Origin: Glandiceps talaboti
Taxonomy: Eukaryota > Hemichordata > Enteropneusta > Spengelidae
NCBI RefSeq assembly: GCF_964340395.1
Contig: NC_135559.1
Location: 22,679,121-22,743,120, forward strand
DNA length: 64,000 nucleotides
Direction: 5' to 3'
Shown: positions 39,925-52,670 of the stretch, piece after piece
Position numbering within the stretch: the first letter of the stretch is position 1
How the letters are laid out: the number at the start of each line of letters is the position of its first letter
Program-made: the position numbers and the translations under genes
The notes under the pieces: model-generated
What the model saw: the letters and a program-made list of their open reading frames with translations, nothing else
Database searches by the model: none
Told to the model about the DNA's origin: nothing

Positions 39925-42900
39925 CACTTGATATAACAACCCATAGTTGGTTATCTGGTAAATGAAATACCATTCACTTGATATAACAACCCATAGTTGG
40001 TTATCTGGTAAATGTAATACCATACACTTGATATAACAACCCATAGTTGGTTATCTGGTAAATGAAATACCATTCACTTGATATAACAACCCATAGTTGG
40101 TTATCTGGTAATGAAATACCATACACTTGATATAACAACCCATAGTTGGTTATCTGGTAATGAAATACCATTCACTTGATATGACAACCCATAGTTGGTT
40201 ATCTGGTAAATGAAATACCATTCACTTGATATAACAACCCATAGTTGGTTATCTGGTAAGGAAATACCATTCACTTGATATGACAACCCATAGTTGGTTA
40301 TCTGGTAAATGAAATACCATTCACTTGATATAACAACCCATAGTTGGTTATCTGGTAAATGTAATACCATACACTTGATATAACAACCCATAGTTGGTTA
40401 TCTGGTAAATGAAATACCATACACTTGATATAACAACCCATAGTTGGTTATCTGGTAAATGAAATACCATACACTTGATATAACAACCCATAGTTGGTTA
40501 TCTGGTAATGAAATACCATTCACTTGATATGACAACCCATAGTTGGTTATCTGGTAAATGAAATACCATTCACTTGATATAACAACCCATAGTTGGTTAT
40601 CTGGTAAATGTAATACCATACACTTGATATAACAACCCATAGTTGGTTATCTGGTAAATGAAATACCATTCACTTGATATAACAACCCATAGTTGGTTAT
40701 CTGGTAATGAAATACCATTCACTTGATATAACAACCCATAGTTGGTTATCAGGTAAATGAAATACCATTCACTTGATATAACAACCCATAGTTGGTTATC
40801 AGGTAAATGAAATACCATTCACTTGATATGACAACCCATAGTTGGTTATCTGGTAAATGAAATACCATACACTTGATATAACAACCCATAGTTGGTTATC
40901 TGGTAAATGAAATACCATTCACTTGATATAACAACCCATAGTTGGTTATCTGGTAAATGTAATACCATACACTTGATATAACAACCCATAGTTGGTTATC
41001 TGGTAAATGAAATACCATTCACTTGATATAACAACCCATAGTTGGTTATCTGGTAAATGTAATACCATTCACTTGATATGACAACCCATAGTTGGTTATC
41101 AGGTAAATGTAATACCATACACTTGATATAACAACCCATAGTTGGTTATCAGGTAAATGAAATACCATTCACTTGATATGACAACCCATAGTTGGTTATC
41201 TGGTAAATGAAATACCATTCACTTGATATGACAACCCATAGTTGGTTATCTGGTAAATGAAATACCATTCACTTGATATAACAACCCATAGTTGGTTATC
41301 TGGTAAATGAAATACCATTCACTTGATATGACAACCCATAGTTGGTTATCTGGTAAATGAAATACCATTCACTTGATATAACAACCCATAGTTGGTTATC
41401 TGGTAAATGAAATACCATTCACTTGATATAACAACCCATAGTTGGTTATCTGGTAAATGAAATACCATTCACTTGATATGACAACCCATAGTTGGTTATC
41501 TGGTAAATGAAATACCATACACTTGATATAACAACCCATAGTTGGTTATCAGGTAAATGAAATACCATTCACTTGATATGACAACCCATAGTTGGTTATC
41601 TGGTAAATGAAATACCATTCACTTGATATAACAACCCATAGTTGGTTATCAGGTAAATGAAATACCATTCACTTGATATGACAACCCATAGTTGGTTATC
41701 TGGTAAATGAAATACCATACACTTGATATAACAACCCATAGTTGGTTATCTGGTAAATGAAATACCATACACTTGATATAACAACCCATAGTTGGTTATC
41801 TGGTAAATGAAATACCATTCACTTGATATAACAACCCATAGTTGGTTATCTGGTAAATGAAATACCATACACTTGATATAACAACCCATAGTTGGTTATC
41901 TGGTAAATGAAATACTATACACTTGATATAACAACCCATGGTTGGTTATCTGGTAAGGAAATACCATACACTTGATATGACAACCCATAGTTGGTTATCT
42001 GGTAAATGAAATACCATACACTTGATATAACAACCCATAGTTGGTTATCTGGTAAGGAAATACCATACACTTGATATAACAACCCATAGTTGGTTATCTG
42101 GTAAGGAAATACCATACACTTGATATAACAACCCATAGTTGGTTATCTGGTAATGAAATACCATTCACTTGATATGACAACCCATAGTTGGTTATCTGGT
42201 AAATGAAATACCATACACTTGAAATAACAACCCATAGTTGGTTATCTGGTAAATGAAATACCATTCACTTGATATAACAACCCATAGTTGGTTATCTGGT
42301 AAATGTAATACCATACACTTGATATAACAACCCATAGTTGGTTATCTGGTAAATGAAATACCATACACTTGATATAACAACCCATGGTTGGTTATCTGGT
42401 AAATGTAATACCATTCACTTGATATGACAACCCATAGTTGGTTATCTGGTAATGAAATACCATACACTTGATATAACAACCCATGGTTGGTTATCTGGTA
42501 AGGAAATACCATACACTTGATATAACAACCCATAGTTGGTTATCTGGTAATGAAATACCATTCACTTGATATAACAACCCATAGTTGGTTATCTGGTAAA
42601 TGAAATACCATACACTTGATATAACAACCCATAGTTGGTTATCTGGTAATGAAATACCATACACTTGATATAACAACCCATAGTTGGTTATCTGGTAAAT
42701 GAAATACCATACACTTGATATAACAACCCATAGTTGGTTATCTGGTAATGAAATACCATTCACTTGATATGACAACCCATAGTTGGTTATCTGGTAAATG
42801 AAATACCATTCACTTGATATAACAACCCATAGTTGGTTATCTGGTAAGGAAATACCATTCACTTGATATGACAACCCATAGTTGGTTATCTGGTAAATGA

Positions 42901-43168
42901 AATACCATTCACTTGATATAACAACCCATAGTTGGTTATCTGGTAAGGAAATACCATTCACTTGATATGACAACCCATAGTTGGTTATCTGGTAAATGAA
43001 ATACCATACACTTGATATAACAACCCATAGTTGGTTATCTGGTAAATGAAATACCATTCACTTGATATAACAACCCATAGTTGGTTATCTGGTAATGAAA
43101 TACCATACACTTGATATAACAACCCATAGTTGGTTATCTGGTAATGAAATACCATTCACTTGATATAT
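39925..43168. repeat. 50-bp minisatellite, about 65 copies
   Basis: Largest uninterrupted array in the window. Unit includes cacttgatataacaacccat and agttggttatctggta; the end varies (aaatg, atg, agg, aaatgt). Length variants of 48-50 bp shift phase, producing several minus-strand open frames that are artefacts. Confidence 0.97.
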
Positions 43169-45242
43169 CCTTTGTCAATTAGTTGCATGAGATAACTGAG
43201 CTTAATACTTATGCTGATGTAACAAATCTTAGTAGTCAATTGAAAAACATTTATATCAATAGTATTTGGAGACCAACAATTCATAATAACGACAACAACA
43301 AATTACATAATGATAACAAATTATGAATTTGAACCATATCTAGAACAAGTAAAGAATGTTTGGCACAGAATCAGTATTTACTAAGCTCAGGATCTTAGCA
43401 TCCAGAGACTACAATACCAAGGAACCCCCCCCCCCCCCCCCCATCTGTAACTGAAGCTAGAAACCAATTTCAAAGAACAATCAAAGTTTTTCAAAATGAT
43501 CTCACAAACAATATTTCAAAGAATAATGAGTTCAAATGATGATTTAATTTCATCACTTATAGCTTTGGAAAATTCTCTAATTCATTATTATCTTTGTATT
43601 CAATACAGTAACTGTAGTTTTAAAAAATTAGTGTTCTATATATATTTATATTTATCTAGTATTTTTGTTTTTGTTTTTTCTGTATGTTGTTTTTGACTCT
43701 AGATAATGTATTTTTTACATTATTTCATGTCAAATAAAATATACTATACTATACTTAATATAATATTGATGGTGTTGGGAGTTCCCTTCCACATTATTAC
43801 GCTTTTTTATTGTGGCATAGAAATTAGACAGTATCTATTTTGTGTGGCATCAAAATTAACCAGGTCTGTATTTGTATATGGCAGCTTAGAAATTAGACAG
43901 GTCTTTAATGTCGCACATTTTGTTTGATAGCTCATAGCTAACAGCATTGATGGATAGCCATTTTGTGGGTGACATCATTCCCTGAGGAGCTACAAGAATT
44001 ATTACAGAATACATTACAACTACTTTGCATGAGTCATGGCCTCGCTATCCAATATGGCTGCCTACCTCATTGAGCCAGCTAGCACATTAACATCATTGTC
44101 TGTGTGCTTTTATACGTTTTGAAAACAAGCAGTGTTAATCCAGTTAAAGGTGTTTTCAATTTTGTAGGTTTATTCTATTATTCATTCCGTCAGGTACATT
44201 CATCAAAGTGAGAATAACATTATAGTGTGGTGACACAGATTACATTGGAAATCACTCATTTACATTTTAATATGAGTCAAACAGCTGTGAGTAAATGCAG
44301 TGAGAGTATGATGTGACCAGTGAATGACCCAGTACCATACACTTAACAAGAATGAGAGCTAGAAACAATTTATGTGCTATTAACTTTTCTACGTGACGGT
44401 GTGAACGCTAGCAGATTGTAAGTAAATAAGACTAAGTATGTTAATATAGGACTACTTTGATGTAGAAAGACGATGTATGTATAGAATGCATCCATTGCAT
44501 TATCATGTAAGACACACAGACTAGTCGACAGTAATACTGTCATGTATGTAAGTGTACATTTTAATATTGTGCTGTTTCCATCTTCCAATGTTACAATTGC
44601 TAGGCAACATTTCAGTTGACCTTTGTTTTTTTGGCAAAATTGGCAGATTTTTACTCTGACTGTATACATGTAAATTAATTTAAATTTCAATCTTTTGTGT
44701 AACGCTATACACACTACGGATGTACCAGAGAATGTGCTATATGGTACAAATTTTTGAAAAGGAAATGAATTCTGAAAGGTTCACAACTGATGAAAAGTAT
44801 ACATTGTCAATCAAAATATCAATTAAATTGCTGTTTGCTGCAATAAAGAGAAATAAGATTGACATTTCCATACTGTGTACTGTTACAGTATCTTTTATAT
44901 GATAGGTGAAATCTATACAATACATCTAATCTTATTTAGTAATTGTGTATTTTATGTCATCGGTCAAAACCATCTCATTATCTCTTGTATCCCTGTATGA
45001 TATATTGTACATAAGGTGGAATGTAGATATAGGTAGACAGTACATGTCATCTGAACCATATAGATTGAGTCTGCTTTACCTTAGTTACCCCCACCAAGTG
45101 TGTAAATATTTCAAGAGCTCATAATTAAAAAATCTAATTTCTTTCTTGTGATGTATTAATAATGAGATATTTCTGTAGGAGTTTACAACTTAATTAGTAT
45201 GCAGAATATTACCCTTTGTGTCATCTCTACATTTTTTGTATG
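43169..45242. other. Intron 4 middle, with a LINE remnant
   Basis: Contains a poly-C run (about 43424-43442) and a decayed LINE 3' end at 43320-43760 (separate entry). 43760-45240 is unique non-coding DNA. Confidence 0.5.
43320..43760 (+). mobile_element. Decayed 3' end of a LINE related to the one in intron 2
   Basis: gaaccatatctagaa at 43333 matches the intact LINE at 29280 (EPYLE). It is followed, with frameshifts, by a TKLRILASRD-like stretch (compare CKFRLSDHKLEIE). A segment with FQRIMSSNDDLISSLIA near 43515 matches in position the FKEIMSNKTLIIALGKYI segment. A tail of tactatactatac repeats follows aataaaa at 43734. Frame breaks make it non-functional. Confidence 0.55.
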
Positions 45243-45905
45243 TGTATGGATTGTAATATATCCGTGTGTATCTCTACATCTCTATGTGACCTGTATAGAT
45301 TGTATCCCTGTGTATCTCTACATCTCTATGTGACCTGTATAGATTGTATCCCTGTGTATCTCTAACATCTCTATGTGACCTGTATAGATTGTATCCCTGT
45401 GTATCTCTACATCTCTATGTGACCTGTATAGATTGTATCCCTGTGTATCTCTACATCTCTATGTGACCTGTATAGATTGTATCCCTGTATATCTCTACAT
45501 CTCTATGTGATCTGTATAGATTGTATCCCTGTGTATCTCTACATCTCTATGTGATCTGTATAGATTGTATCCCTGTGTATCTCTACATCTCTATGTGACC
45601 TGTATAGATTGTATCCCTGTGTATCTCTATATCTCTATGTGACCTGTATAGATTGTATCCCTGTGTATCTCTACATCTCTATGTGACCTGTATAGATTGT
45701 ATCCCTGTGTATCTCTACATCTGTATGTGACCTGTATAGATTGTATCCCTGTGTATCTCTACATCTCTATGTGATCTGTATGGATTGTATCCCTGTGTAT
45801 CTCTACATCTCTATGTGATCTGTATAGATTGTATCCCTGTGTATCTCTACATCTCTATGTGACCTGTATAGATTGTATCCCTGTGTATCTCTACATCTCT
45901 ACATG
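45243..45905. repeat. 44-bp minisatellite, about 15 copies
   Basis: Unit includes tctctacatctctatgtgac and ctgtatagattgtatccctg. Homogeneous. Confidence 0.96.
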
Positions 45906-46059
45906 CTTGGATTGTATCTCTATATCTCTCTATATACACTATATACATATATCTCTATATTTATTCACTTACTGTCTAGCCAATCAAATTATAGACTGAA
46001 ATAAGCCTTAGTTTATCAGTCACTATAAAGTACATGTAAGGTCACACAGTCAGTTATTA

Positions 46060-48028
46060 CTGGTATCTAATTGGTCTGTTCTAATTGGTACCGTATCTAA
46101 TTGGTCTGTTTTAATTGGTCTGTTCTAATTGGTACCATATCTAATTGGTCTGTTCTAATTGGTTGTATCTAATAGGCCTGTTCTAATTGGTCTGTTCTAA
46201 TTGTCTGTATCTAATAGGCCTGTTCTAATTGGTCTGTTGGAATTGGTTGTATCTAATTGGTCTGTTCTAATTGGTACCATATCTAATTGGTCTGTTTTAA
46301 TTGGTCTGTTCTAATTGTTCTGTTCTAATTCAAGTAATTGGTACTGTATCTAATTGGTCTGTTCTCACTAATTGGTACTGTATCTAATTGGTACCATATC
46401 TAATTAGTACCATATCTAATTGGTACTGTATCTAATTGGTCTGTTCTCACTAATTGGTACAATATCTAATTGGTACTGTATCTAATTGGTTTGTTCTCAC
46501 TAATTGGTACCGTATCTAATTGGTACTGTATCTAATTGGTACCGTATTTAATTGGTACTGTATCTAATTGGTACCGTATCTAATTGGTACCCTATCTAAT
46601 TGGTACTGTATCTAATTGGTACCGTATCTAATTGGTACCGTATCTAATTGGTACTGTATCTAATTGATTTGTTCTCACTAATTGGTACCGTATCTAATTG
46701 GTTTGTTCTCACTAATTGGTACCATATTTAATTGGTACCGTATCTAATTGATACCGTATCTAATTGGTCTGTTCTCACTAATTGGTAATGTATCTAATTG
46801 GTACCGTATCTAATTGATTTGTTCTCACTAATTGGTACCGTATCTAATTGGTTTGTTCTCACTAATTGGTACCATATTTAATTGGTACCGTATCTAATTG
46901 ATACCGTATCTAATTGGTCTGTTCTCACTAATTGGTAATGTATCTAATTGGTACCGTATCTAATTGGTTTGTTCTCACTAATTGATACCGTATCTAATTG
47001 GTCTGTTCTCACTAATTGGTACCGCATCTAATTGGTCGGTTCTCAATAATTGGTACCATATCTAATTGGTACCATATCTAACTGGTCTGTTCTCACTAAT
47101 TTGTACCATATCTAATTGGTACCGTATCTAATTGGTACCGTCTCTAATTGGTCTGTTCTCACTAATTGGTACCATATCTAATTGGTACCGTATCTAATTG
47201 GTACCGTATTTAATTGGTACTGTATCTAATTGGTACTGTATCTAATTGGTACCGTCTCTAATTGGTCTGTTCTCACTAATTGGTACCATATCTAATTGGT
47301 CTGTTCTCACTAATTGGTACCATATCTAATTGGTACTGTATCTAATTGGTACCGTCTCTAATTGGTCTGTTCTCACTAATTGGTACCATATCTAATTGGT
47401 CTGTTCCCACTAATTGGTACCATATCTAATTGGTCTGTTCTCACTAATTTGTACCATATCTAATTGGTACCATATCTAATTTGTACTATATCTAATTTGT
47501 ACCATATCTAATTGGTACCATATCTAATTGGTACCATATCTAATTGGTCTGTTCTCACTAATTTGTACCATATCTAATTGGTACTGTATCTAATTGGTAC
47601 CATATCTAATTGGTCTGTTCTCACTAATTTGTACCATATCTAATTGGTACTGTATCTAATTGGTACCATATCTAATTGGTCTGTTCCCACTAATTTGTAC
47701 CATATCTAATTGGTCTGTTCCCACTAATTTGTACCATATCTAATTGGTACCATATCTAATTGGTACCATATCTAATTGTTACCATATCTAATTGGTACCA
47801 TATCTAATTGGTACCATATCTAATTGTTACCATATCTAATTGGTACCATATCTAATTGGTTTGTTCTCACTAATTTGTACCATTTCTAATTGGTACCGTA
47901 TCTAATTGGTACCATATCTAATTGGTCTGTTCTCACTAATTGTTACCATATCTAATTGGTACCATATCTAATTGGTCTGTTCTCACTAATTGGTACCGTC
48001 TCTAATTGGTACCATATCTCATTGGTCT
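46060..48028. repeat. Compound 16/18-bp minisatellite
   Basis: Made of two word types, ctaattggtaccatat (16 bp; also gtaccgtat and gtactgtat) and ctaattggtctgttctca (18 bp), mixed in irregular order. The common core taattggt contains an inverted CCAAT (attgg), present well over 100 times. A duplicated block of about 140 bp occurs at 46640-46925. Confidence 0.94.
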
Positions 48029-48086
48029 GTACTTACTTTATAATTGTCTAATTCATATTTTTTTTCTAATTTTTAATTATCAACAG

Positions 48087-48203
48087 GTATTTATGTTGGA
48101 ATCGTTGAAAGATCTACATGATCATGTTGATAAATCTCAATTAACAACTGAACTGAGTGGATCCCTGCCGTATAACCATCAAGAATGGATAGAAATGAGA
48201 AGT
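48087..48203 (+). CDS. mcf2l: MCF2L-like exon 5 (end of Sec14 domain)
   Basis: The acceptor is atcaacag before 48087 and the donor is agt|gtaagt. Encodes VFMLESLKDLHDHVDKSQLT, then a stretch ending in GGSLPY-like GSLPYNHQEWIEMR. The DKSQLT...GG/SG.L.Y.H..W motif closes the Sec14-like domain in this family. 39 codons, phase 0. The donor and 11 following bases are repeated 44 bp downstream. Confidence 0.94.
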
Positions 48204-48269
48204 GTAAGTCACTTTAAATGTTTGACTGAGTTTGACTTAGCAAGGGTGTAAGTCACCTTAAAATAAATG

Positions 48270-48868
48270 TTTCAGTTTAGGTAATAGGGGAGATGTTTCT
48301 AGAAGTGTTATTCTGCAAATTTTGTTCGAAACATGTTGACACAATTAGCCCTAGCAACCTTGACCATGCCCTTACCAACAACCAAATAACAACATCATCT
48401 GGTAGGCAAGTGAGTAAACATTCAAAAAATGTATGCAAATACCCCAAGCAACCATGACCACTCCCATAGCAACAGCCAAACGGCGGTGTATTTCACAGAT
48501 AACAACAGGAATTCTTAGACAAATGAATAAACATTAAAAAAGTGTATGTAAATATGCCGAGCAACAAAACCACACCAATTGCAACATGCAAATGATCACA
48601 TATATTGCGAAGATAACAGGGATTAATAGACAAATGAATAAACATTCAAAAAATGTATGTAAATATGCCTAGCAACAAGACCAATCCCATAGCAACAGCC
48701 AAATGATCACATAGATTTCAAAGATAACAACATAGGTTAATCACCTATACCTAGCATGAATCAACATGTGGATAAGCATTTTTAAAAAACTGTACAGTTG
48801 TGCTACAATGCCATTAACGCTATTTTTATTTTTTTTAAATGTGTCATTTTGAAGTATGTATAAATCTT
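48270..48868 (+). mobile_element. R2 dispersed repeat in intron 5
   Basis: Matches the 4560-5330 and 6605-6690 parts of the left copy (gtttctagaagtgttattct, then agcaacagcc subrepeats, then cagttgtgctacaatgcca). The 38-bp array begins right after its 3' end, as the 30-bp array does after the left copy. Confidence 0.6.
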
Positions 48869-49248
48869 AATATTCTTAGAGGATTGAATGTGGACACTCT
48901 GATACAGGCAATATTAGAGGACTGAATGCTAACACTCTGATACAAGCAATATTGGAGGACTGAATGTGAACACTCTGATACAGACAATATTAGAGGACTG
49001 AATGTGAACACTCTGATACAAACAATATTAGAGGACTGAATGTGAACACTCTGATACAGGCAATATTAGAGGACTGAATGCTAACACTCTGATACAGGCA
49101 ATATTAGAGGACTGAATGTGAACACTCTGATACAGGCAATATTAGAGGACTGAATGTGAACACTCTGATACAGACAATATAAGAGGACTGAATGTGAACA
49201 CTCTGATACAGGCAATATTAGATACTCTCTGATACAGGCTGGATTAAC
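48869..49248. repeat. 38-bp minisatellite, left part
   Basis: Unit includes agaggactgaatgtgaacac and tctgatacagacaatatt. About 9 copies before the LINE fragment. It resumes at 49878. Confidence 0.93.
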
Positions 49249-49877
49249 ACTCTGATACAGGCTGGATTATTGCAATTCCATCCTCTATGGATTACCAGAC
49301 AAAGAGATCAACAAACTTCAACGTGTGCAGAACACAGCTGCTAGACTTGTTGCCAAACTACGCAAATATGATCATGTCTCACCAGTATTACATAATCTTC
49401 ATTGGTTACCTGTACGTCAACGTATTGCATACAAAATCTTGCTCGTCACCTACAAGGCTGTCAATAAACTGTCACCATCCTACATCATTGAACTAATACC
49501 CATACACAAGCCAAAGCGTGCCTTACGTTCTAGTACTCATCTTACACTTGCCATTCCACGTGTTGCAACTACCACGTACGGAGATCGCGCCTTCTCTGTT
49601 GCCGGTCCTAAGTTATGGAACTCTCTCCCAATTCACATTAGGAGAGCGGTATCGATCGAAACATTCAAGTCCCAACTAAAGACATACTTGTTGACAAACT
49701 TTTAGAACATACTATACTTTTATAAGCAGTAATCAATAGGTTTTGTTTTTTAATGAATTTCAAGTTGTTGTTTTGTTTGTTTGGGTTTTTTTTTTTTTTC
49801 TTCTCTCAGTTTTGTAAAGCGCATTGAGGCTGTTGCGTAATGCGCTGATAAGAATTTATTATTATTATTATTATTAT
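49238..49877 (+). mobile_element. 5'-truncated CR1/L2-type LINE fragment
   Basis: Encodes only the C-terminal end of an L2/CR1-like reverse transcriptase polyprotein: LDYCNSILYG (starting 49263), NKLQRVQNTAARLVAK, LHWLPVRQRIAYKIL, YGDRAFSVAGPKLWNSLP and a stop at 49703-49705. These are the standard C-terminal motifs of that superfamily. The 3' UTR has a short stem (agcgcatt / aatgcgct, about 49818-49846) and ends in a tta microsatellite, as CR1/L2 3' ends do. The coding remnant (about 147 codons from 49263) has no internal stop, so the insertion is fairly recent. It splits the 38-bp array. Confidence 0.9.
49325..49705 (+). pseudogene. Truncated LINE coding remnant
   Basis: Open part of the CR1/L2-like polyprotein tail within the fragment. 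It lacks the endonuclease and the whole reverse transcriptase core, so it is inactive. The frame is open upstream to at least 49263. Confidence 0.85.
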
Positions 49878-50760
49878 AATATTAGAGGACTGAATGCTAA
49901 CACTCTGATACAGGCAATATTAGAGGACTGAATGTGAACACTCTGATACAAACAATATTAGAGGACTGAATGTGAACACTCTGATACAAACAATATTAGA
50001 GGACTGAATGTGAACACTCTGATACAGACAGCATTAGAGGACTGAATGCTAACACTCTGATACAGACAATATTAGAGGACTGAATGTGAACACTCTGATA
50101 CAAACAATATTAGAGGACTGAATGTGAACACTCTGATACAAACGTTTTTAGAGGACTGAATGCTAACACTCTGATACAGACAATATTAGAGGACTGAATG
50201 CTAACACTCTGATACAGGCAATATTAGAGGACTGAATGTGAACACTCTGATACAAACAATATTAGAGGACTGAATGTGAACACTCTGATACAAACAATAT
50301 TAGAGGACTGAATGCTAACACTCTGATACAGACAATATTAGAGGACTGAATGTGAACACTCTGATACAAACAATATTAGAGGACTGAATGTGAACACTCT
50401 AATACAGACAATATTAGAGGACTGAATGCTAACACTCTGATACAGACAATATTAGAGGACTGAATGTGAACACTCTGATACAGACAATATTAGAGGACTG
50501 AATGTAAACACTCTGATACAAACAATATTAGAGGACTGAATGTGAACACTCTGATACAAACGTTATTAGAGGACTGAATGCTAACACTCTGATACAGACA
50601 ATATTAGAGGACTGAATGTGAACACTCTGATACAGACAATATTAGAGGACTGAATATCAACACTCTGATACAGACAATATTAGAGGACTGTATGTTAACA
50701 CTCTGATACAGACAATATTAGAGGACTGAATATTAACACTCTGAATGCTAACACTCTGAT
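49878..50760. repeat. 38-bp minisatellite, right part, about 23 copies
   Basis: Continuation of 48869-49248. Units alternate 'aatgtgaac' and 'aatgctaac', and 'gacaat', 'ggcaat' or 'aacaat'. The array stops 15 bp before the acceptor of exon 6, and units with tacag|gcaatatt resemble that acceptor and exon start (tatag|gcaatagaaa). Confidence 0.94.
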
Positions 50761-50775
50761 ATATCTCTTTTATAG

Positions 50776-51053
50776 GCAATAGAAAGGTTTTCTGATAACT
50801 GTGATGGTATTAGCAATGCCTTGAAATCTCTTGGTGAACAGTTTATGCAGACAGAACTGCCCGATGATGTCAGAAGTACTGGAGTGTTACTGACAGATCA
50901 TAGAAAACAAAGATATGAACTCAAAGAAGATTTGCACAGTACAATACAGTTAGGAGAAACTTTATTAAAATGTATAAAGAAATCAACCACTAATAATGGC
51001 AATGACCAAAATACACCAATGCATAGGTTTTCTAACTCTTGTGCTATTCAGAG
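50776..51053 (+). CDS. mcf2l: MCF2L-like exon 6 (start of spectrin-repeat region)
   Basis: The acceptor is cttttatag before 50776 and the donor is cagag|gtaagt. 278 nt encoding a helical stretch with AIERFSDNCDGISNALKSLG, then DDVRSTGVLLTDHRKQRYEL and LHSTIQLGETLLKCI. These helices match the first spectrin-like repeat after the Sec14 domain in DBS. A polar Asn/Ser loop near the end may be a linker. Leaves in phase 2. Confidence 0.93.
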
Positions 51054-52033
51054 GTAAGTTAAACTGTTAATACATGTATTCTAGAGATGTTAATGTCTAT
51101 TCTGAGATCAATTAATATCTATTCTGAGGTTCTGTTTTTAATTACAACTCTACAAAGACACCACCTTGACAAGTCTGCATGTCCTGGTCTCTATACCCTC
51201 TTCTTATTCTGAGATAAGTAAAAATTAGTGCCTATTCTAGTCTCAGATACCGGTAAGTTAGTGGCTATTCTCAGATAAAGTCAGCATCTATTCTCATTCT
51301 TATTTGGCAAATAACATACTTAAATACATCACCTGTGACTATGAATTCATTTTTGAATGTCTAAAAATGCTGTTTCATTTTAAAATAAAATCACTTCCAC
51401 ATTATACTGTTCAGCATAGTATCACTCACCTCTCTGATAACTGCAATGCGGTTGTTTACATGTCAGCCATAACTTTATCATCCAATTAGAGTGCGCGTTT
51501 GCTCAGTAGTATGACGTAATGTTTACTATTTGCATATCACTCAGTGATATTATTCAAATTTATAACCATCAGCTGAAAAATGAGTATGTCTTTGTTTTGC
51601 GTACTATATTCCATTAAATGTACAGAAATGTTTGCGATATGCTTTCTTGTTCTAGTTAAGCAAAAATTGTGCCCTCTGTGGTGGTAATTTTGATATCCTT
51701 CATAAATTTAGGAATTCATGTTTACGATCATGTGACGACTGTGTTCGCCATCACTGGACTTTTGCCGTTCTGTGTGGAATTTTTTACTTTCCCTGTGACA
51801 TGAAAAGTACAGTTCAAAAACTTATTACAATGTATACAACAGTGATCTTTTGTTCGGTTGACAACACATTTGGCATTGGAAATGCTGGTTATAGCTGGAT
51901 GTCTAGTTGTCTCCTAGGTTTGTTTACGAGGGGATGTGCAGTGATCACATGATACAACAAGAAAAAATACGGCTATACGACTAATTTATTGTGTCATTAC
52001 TATTAATTTTTTATTAATGGATATTTCTTGTAG
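51054..52033. other. Intron 6, mostly unique, with degenerate donor-like repeats
   Basis: The first 250 bp contain loose repeats of ctattctgagataagtaaa-like words that resemble the exon 6 donor (cagag|gtaagttaaa). A perfect palindrome lies at 51534-51550. An ATG-less open frame of about 98 codons with Cys pairs lies at 51657-51952. Confidence 0.45.
51534..51550. promoter_or_regulatory. 17-bp perfect palindrome in an AT-rich element cluster
   Basis: atatcactcagtgatat has 8-bp arms around a single c. Just upstream are an octamer-like atttgcatat and a CRE-like tgacgtaat (51512). The cluster could be an intronic regulatory site; function is not shown. Confidence 0.3.
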
Positions 52034-52148
52034 GCTACTCCTACAGCTCCAAGAAACAGACAAAGCATTTGATGTATTCTGGTCTGACCATGAAACCAAA
52101 CTAAAACAATGTCTATGGCTGAGAGAGTTTGAACAAGAGTATGGCCAG
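52034..52148 (+). CDS. mcf2l: MCF2L-like exon 7 (spectrin-repeat region)
   Basis: The acceptor is tttcttgtag before 52034 and the donor is cag|gtatgt. Encodes LLLQLQETDKAFDVFWSDHE and then TKLKQCLWLREFEQEYGQ. The W..H...L..CL.LR.FE pattern is typical of the spectrin-like repeat in this family. The last third is repeated 61 bp downstream inside the intron. Confidence 0.94.
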
Positions 52149-52670
52149 GTATGTAACCAAACTAAAACAATGTCTATGGCTGAGAATTAGAACTGGAGTA
52201 CAATTAATGATGTGGTCAAGTATGTATTTAAAGATGAATTGCTAGTCTGCCATGCCATGTGCTTCACCATTGTTAATGGTGTATGTGAAATATTACTCTG
52301 TGTCAGAATATTATTAATACACCGTAAATTATGAAATTATAAATGAAGGAATGACATGCGATGATACACAGTAGCTAGAACATGGTAACAAAGAAATGTA
52401 AGAAAATGTAAACCAATAGAGAAGCTTCTTTTAGTTGCCAGTAATCACATGACTCCATGTATTAAAGCCAATAGAGAATCTTCTTGTTGTTACCAGTAAT
52501 CACATGACTCTATGTAAGCCAATAGAAGGTTTCATGTAGTTGCCATTAATCGCATGATTCCATGTAAGCCAATAGTGGTGAAGCTGACATTTAATTTATA
52601 TTCTCTATGATTAGTTATCAACAAGGTATTGCATATAAATGTTACGTTTATGTAAATGATTTATTGACAG
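52149..52670. repeat. Intron 7 with a partial copy of exon 7 and a short repeat
   Basis: 52155-52184 repeats 52094-52123 of the exon (aaccaaactaaaacaatgtc and onwards). Three diverged copies of a unit with gccaatagagaa and cacatgactc lie at 52413-52575. No other gene. Confidence 0.8.

Noticed and set aside
40101-43057. Minus-strand frames such as the 188-codon one at 42491-43057
   Set aside because: 50-bp minisatellite; length variants of 48-50 bp keep short pieces open.
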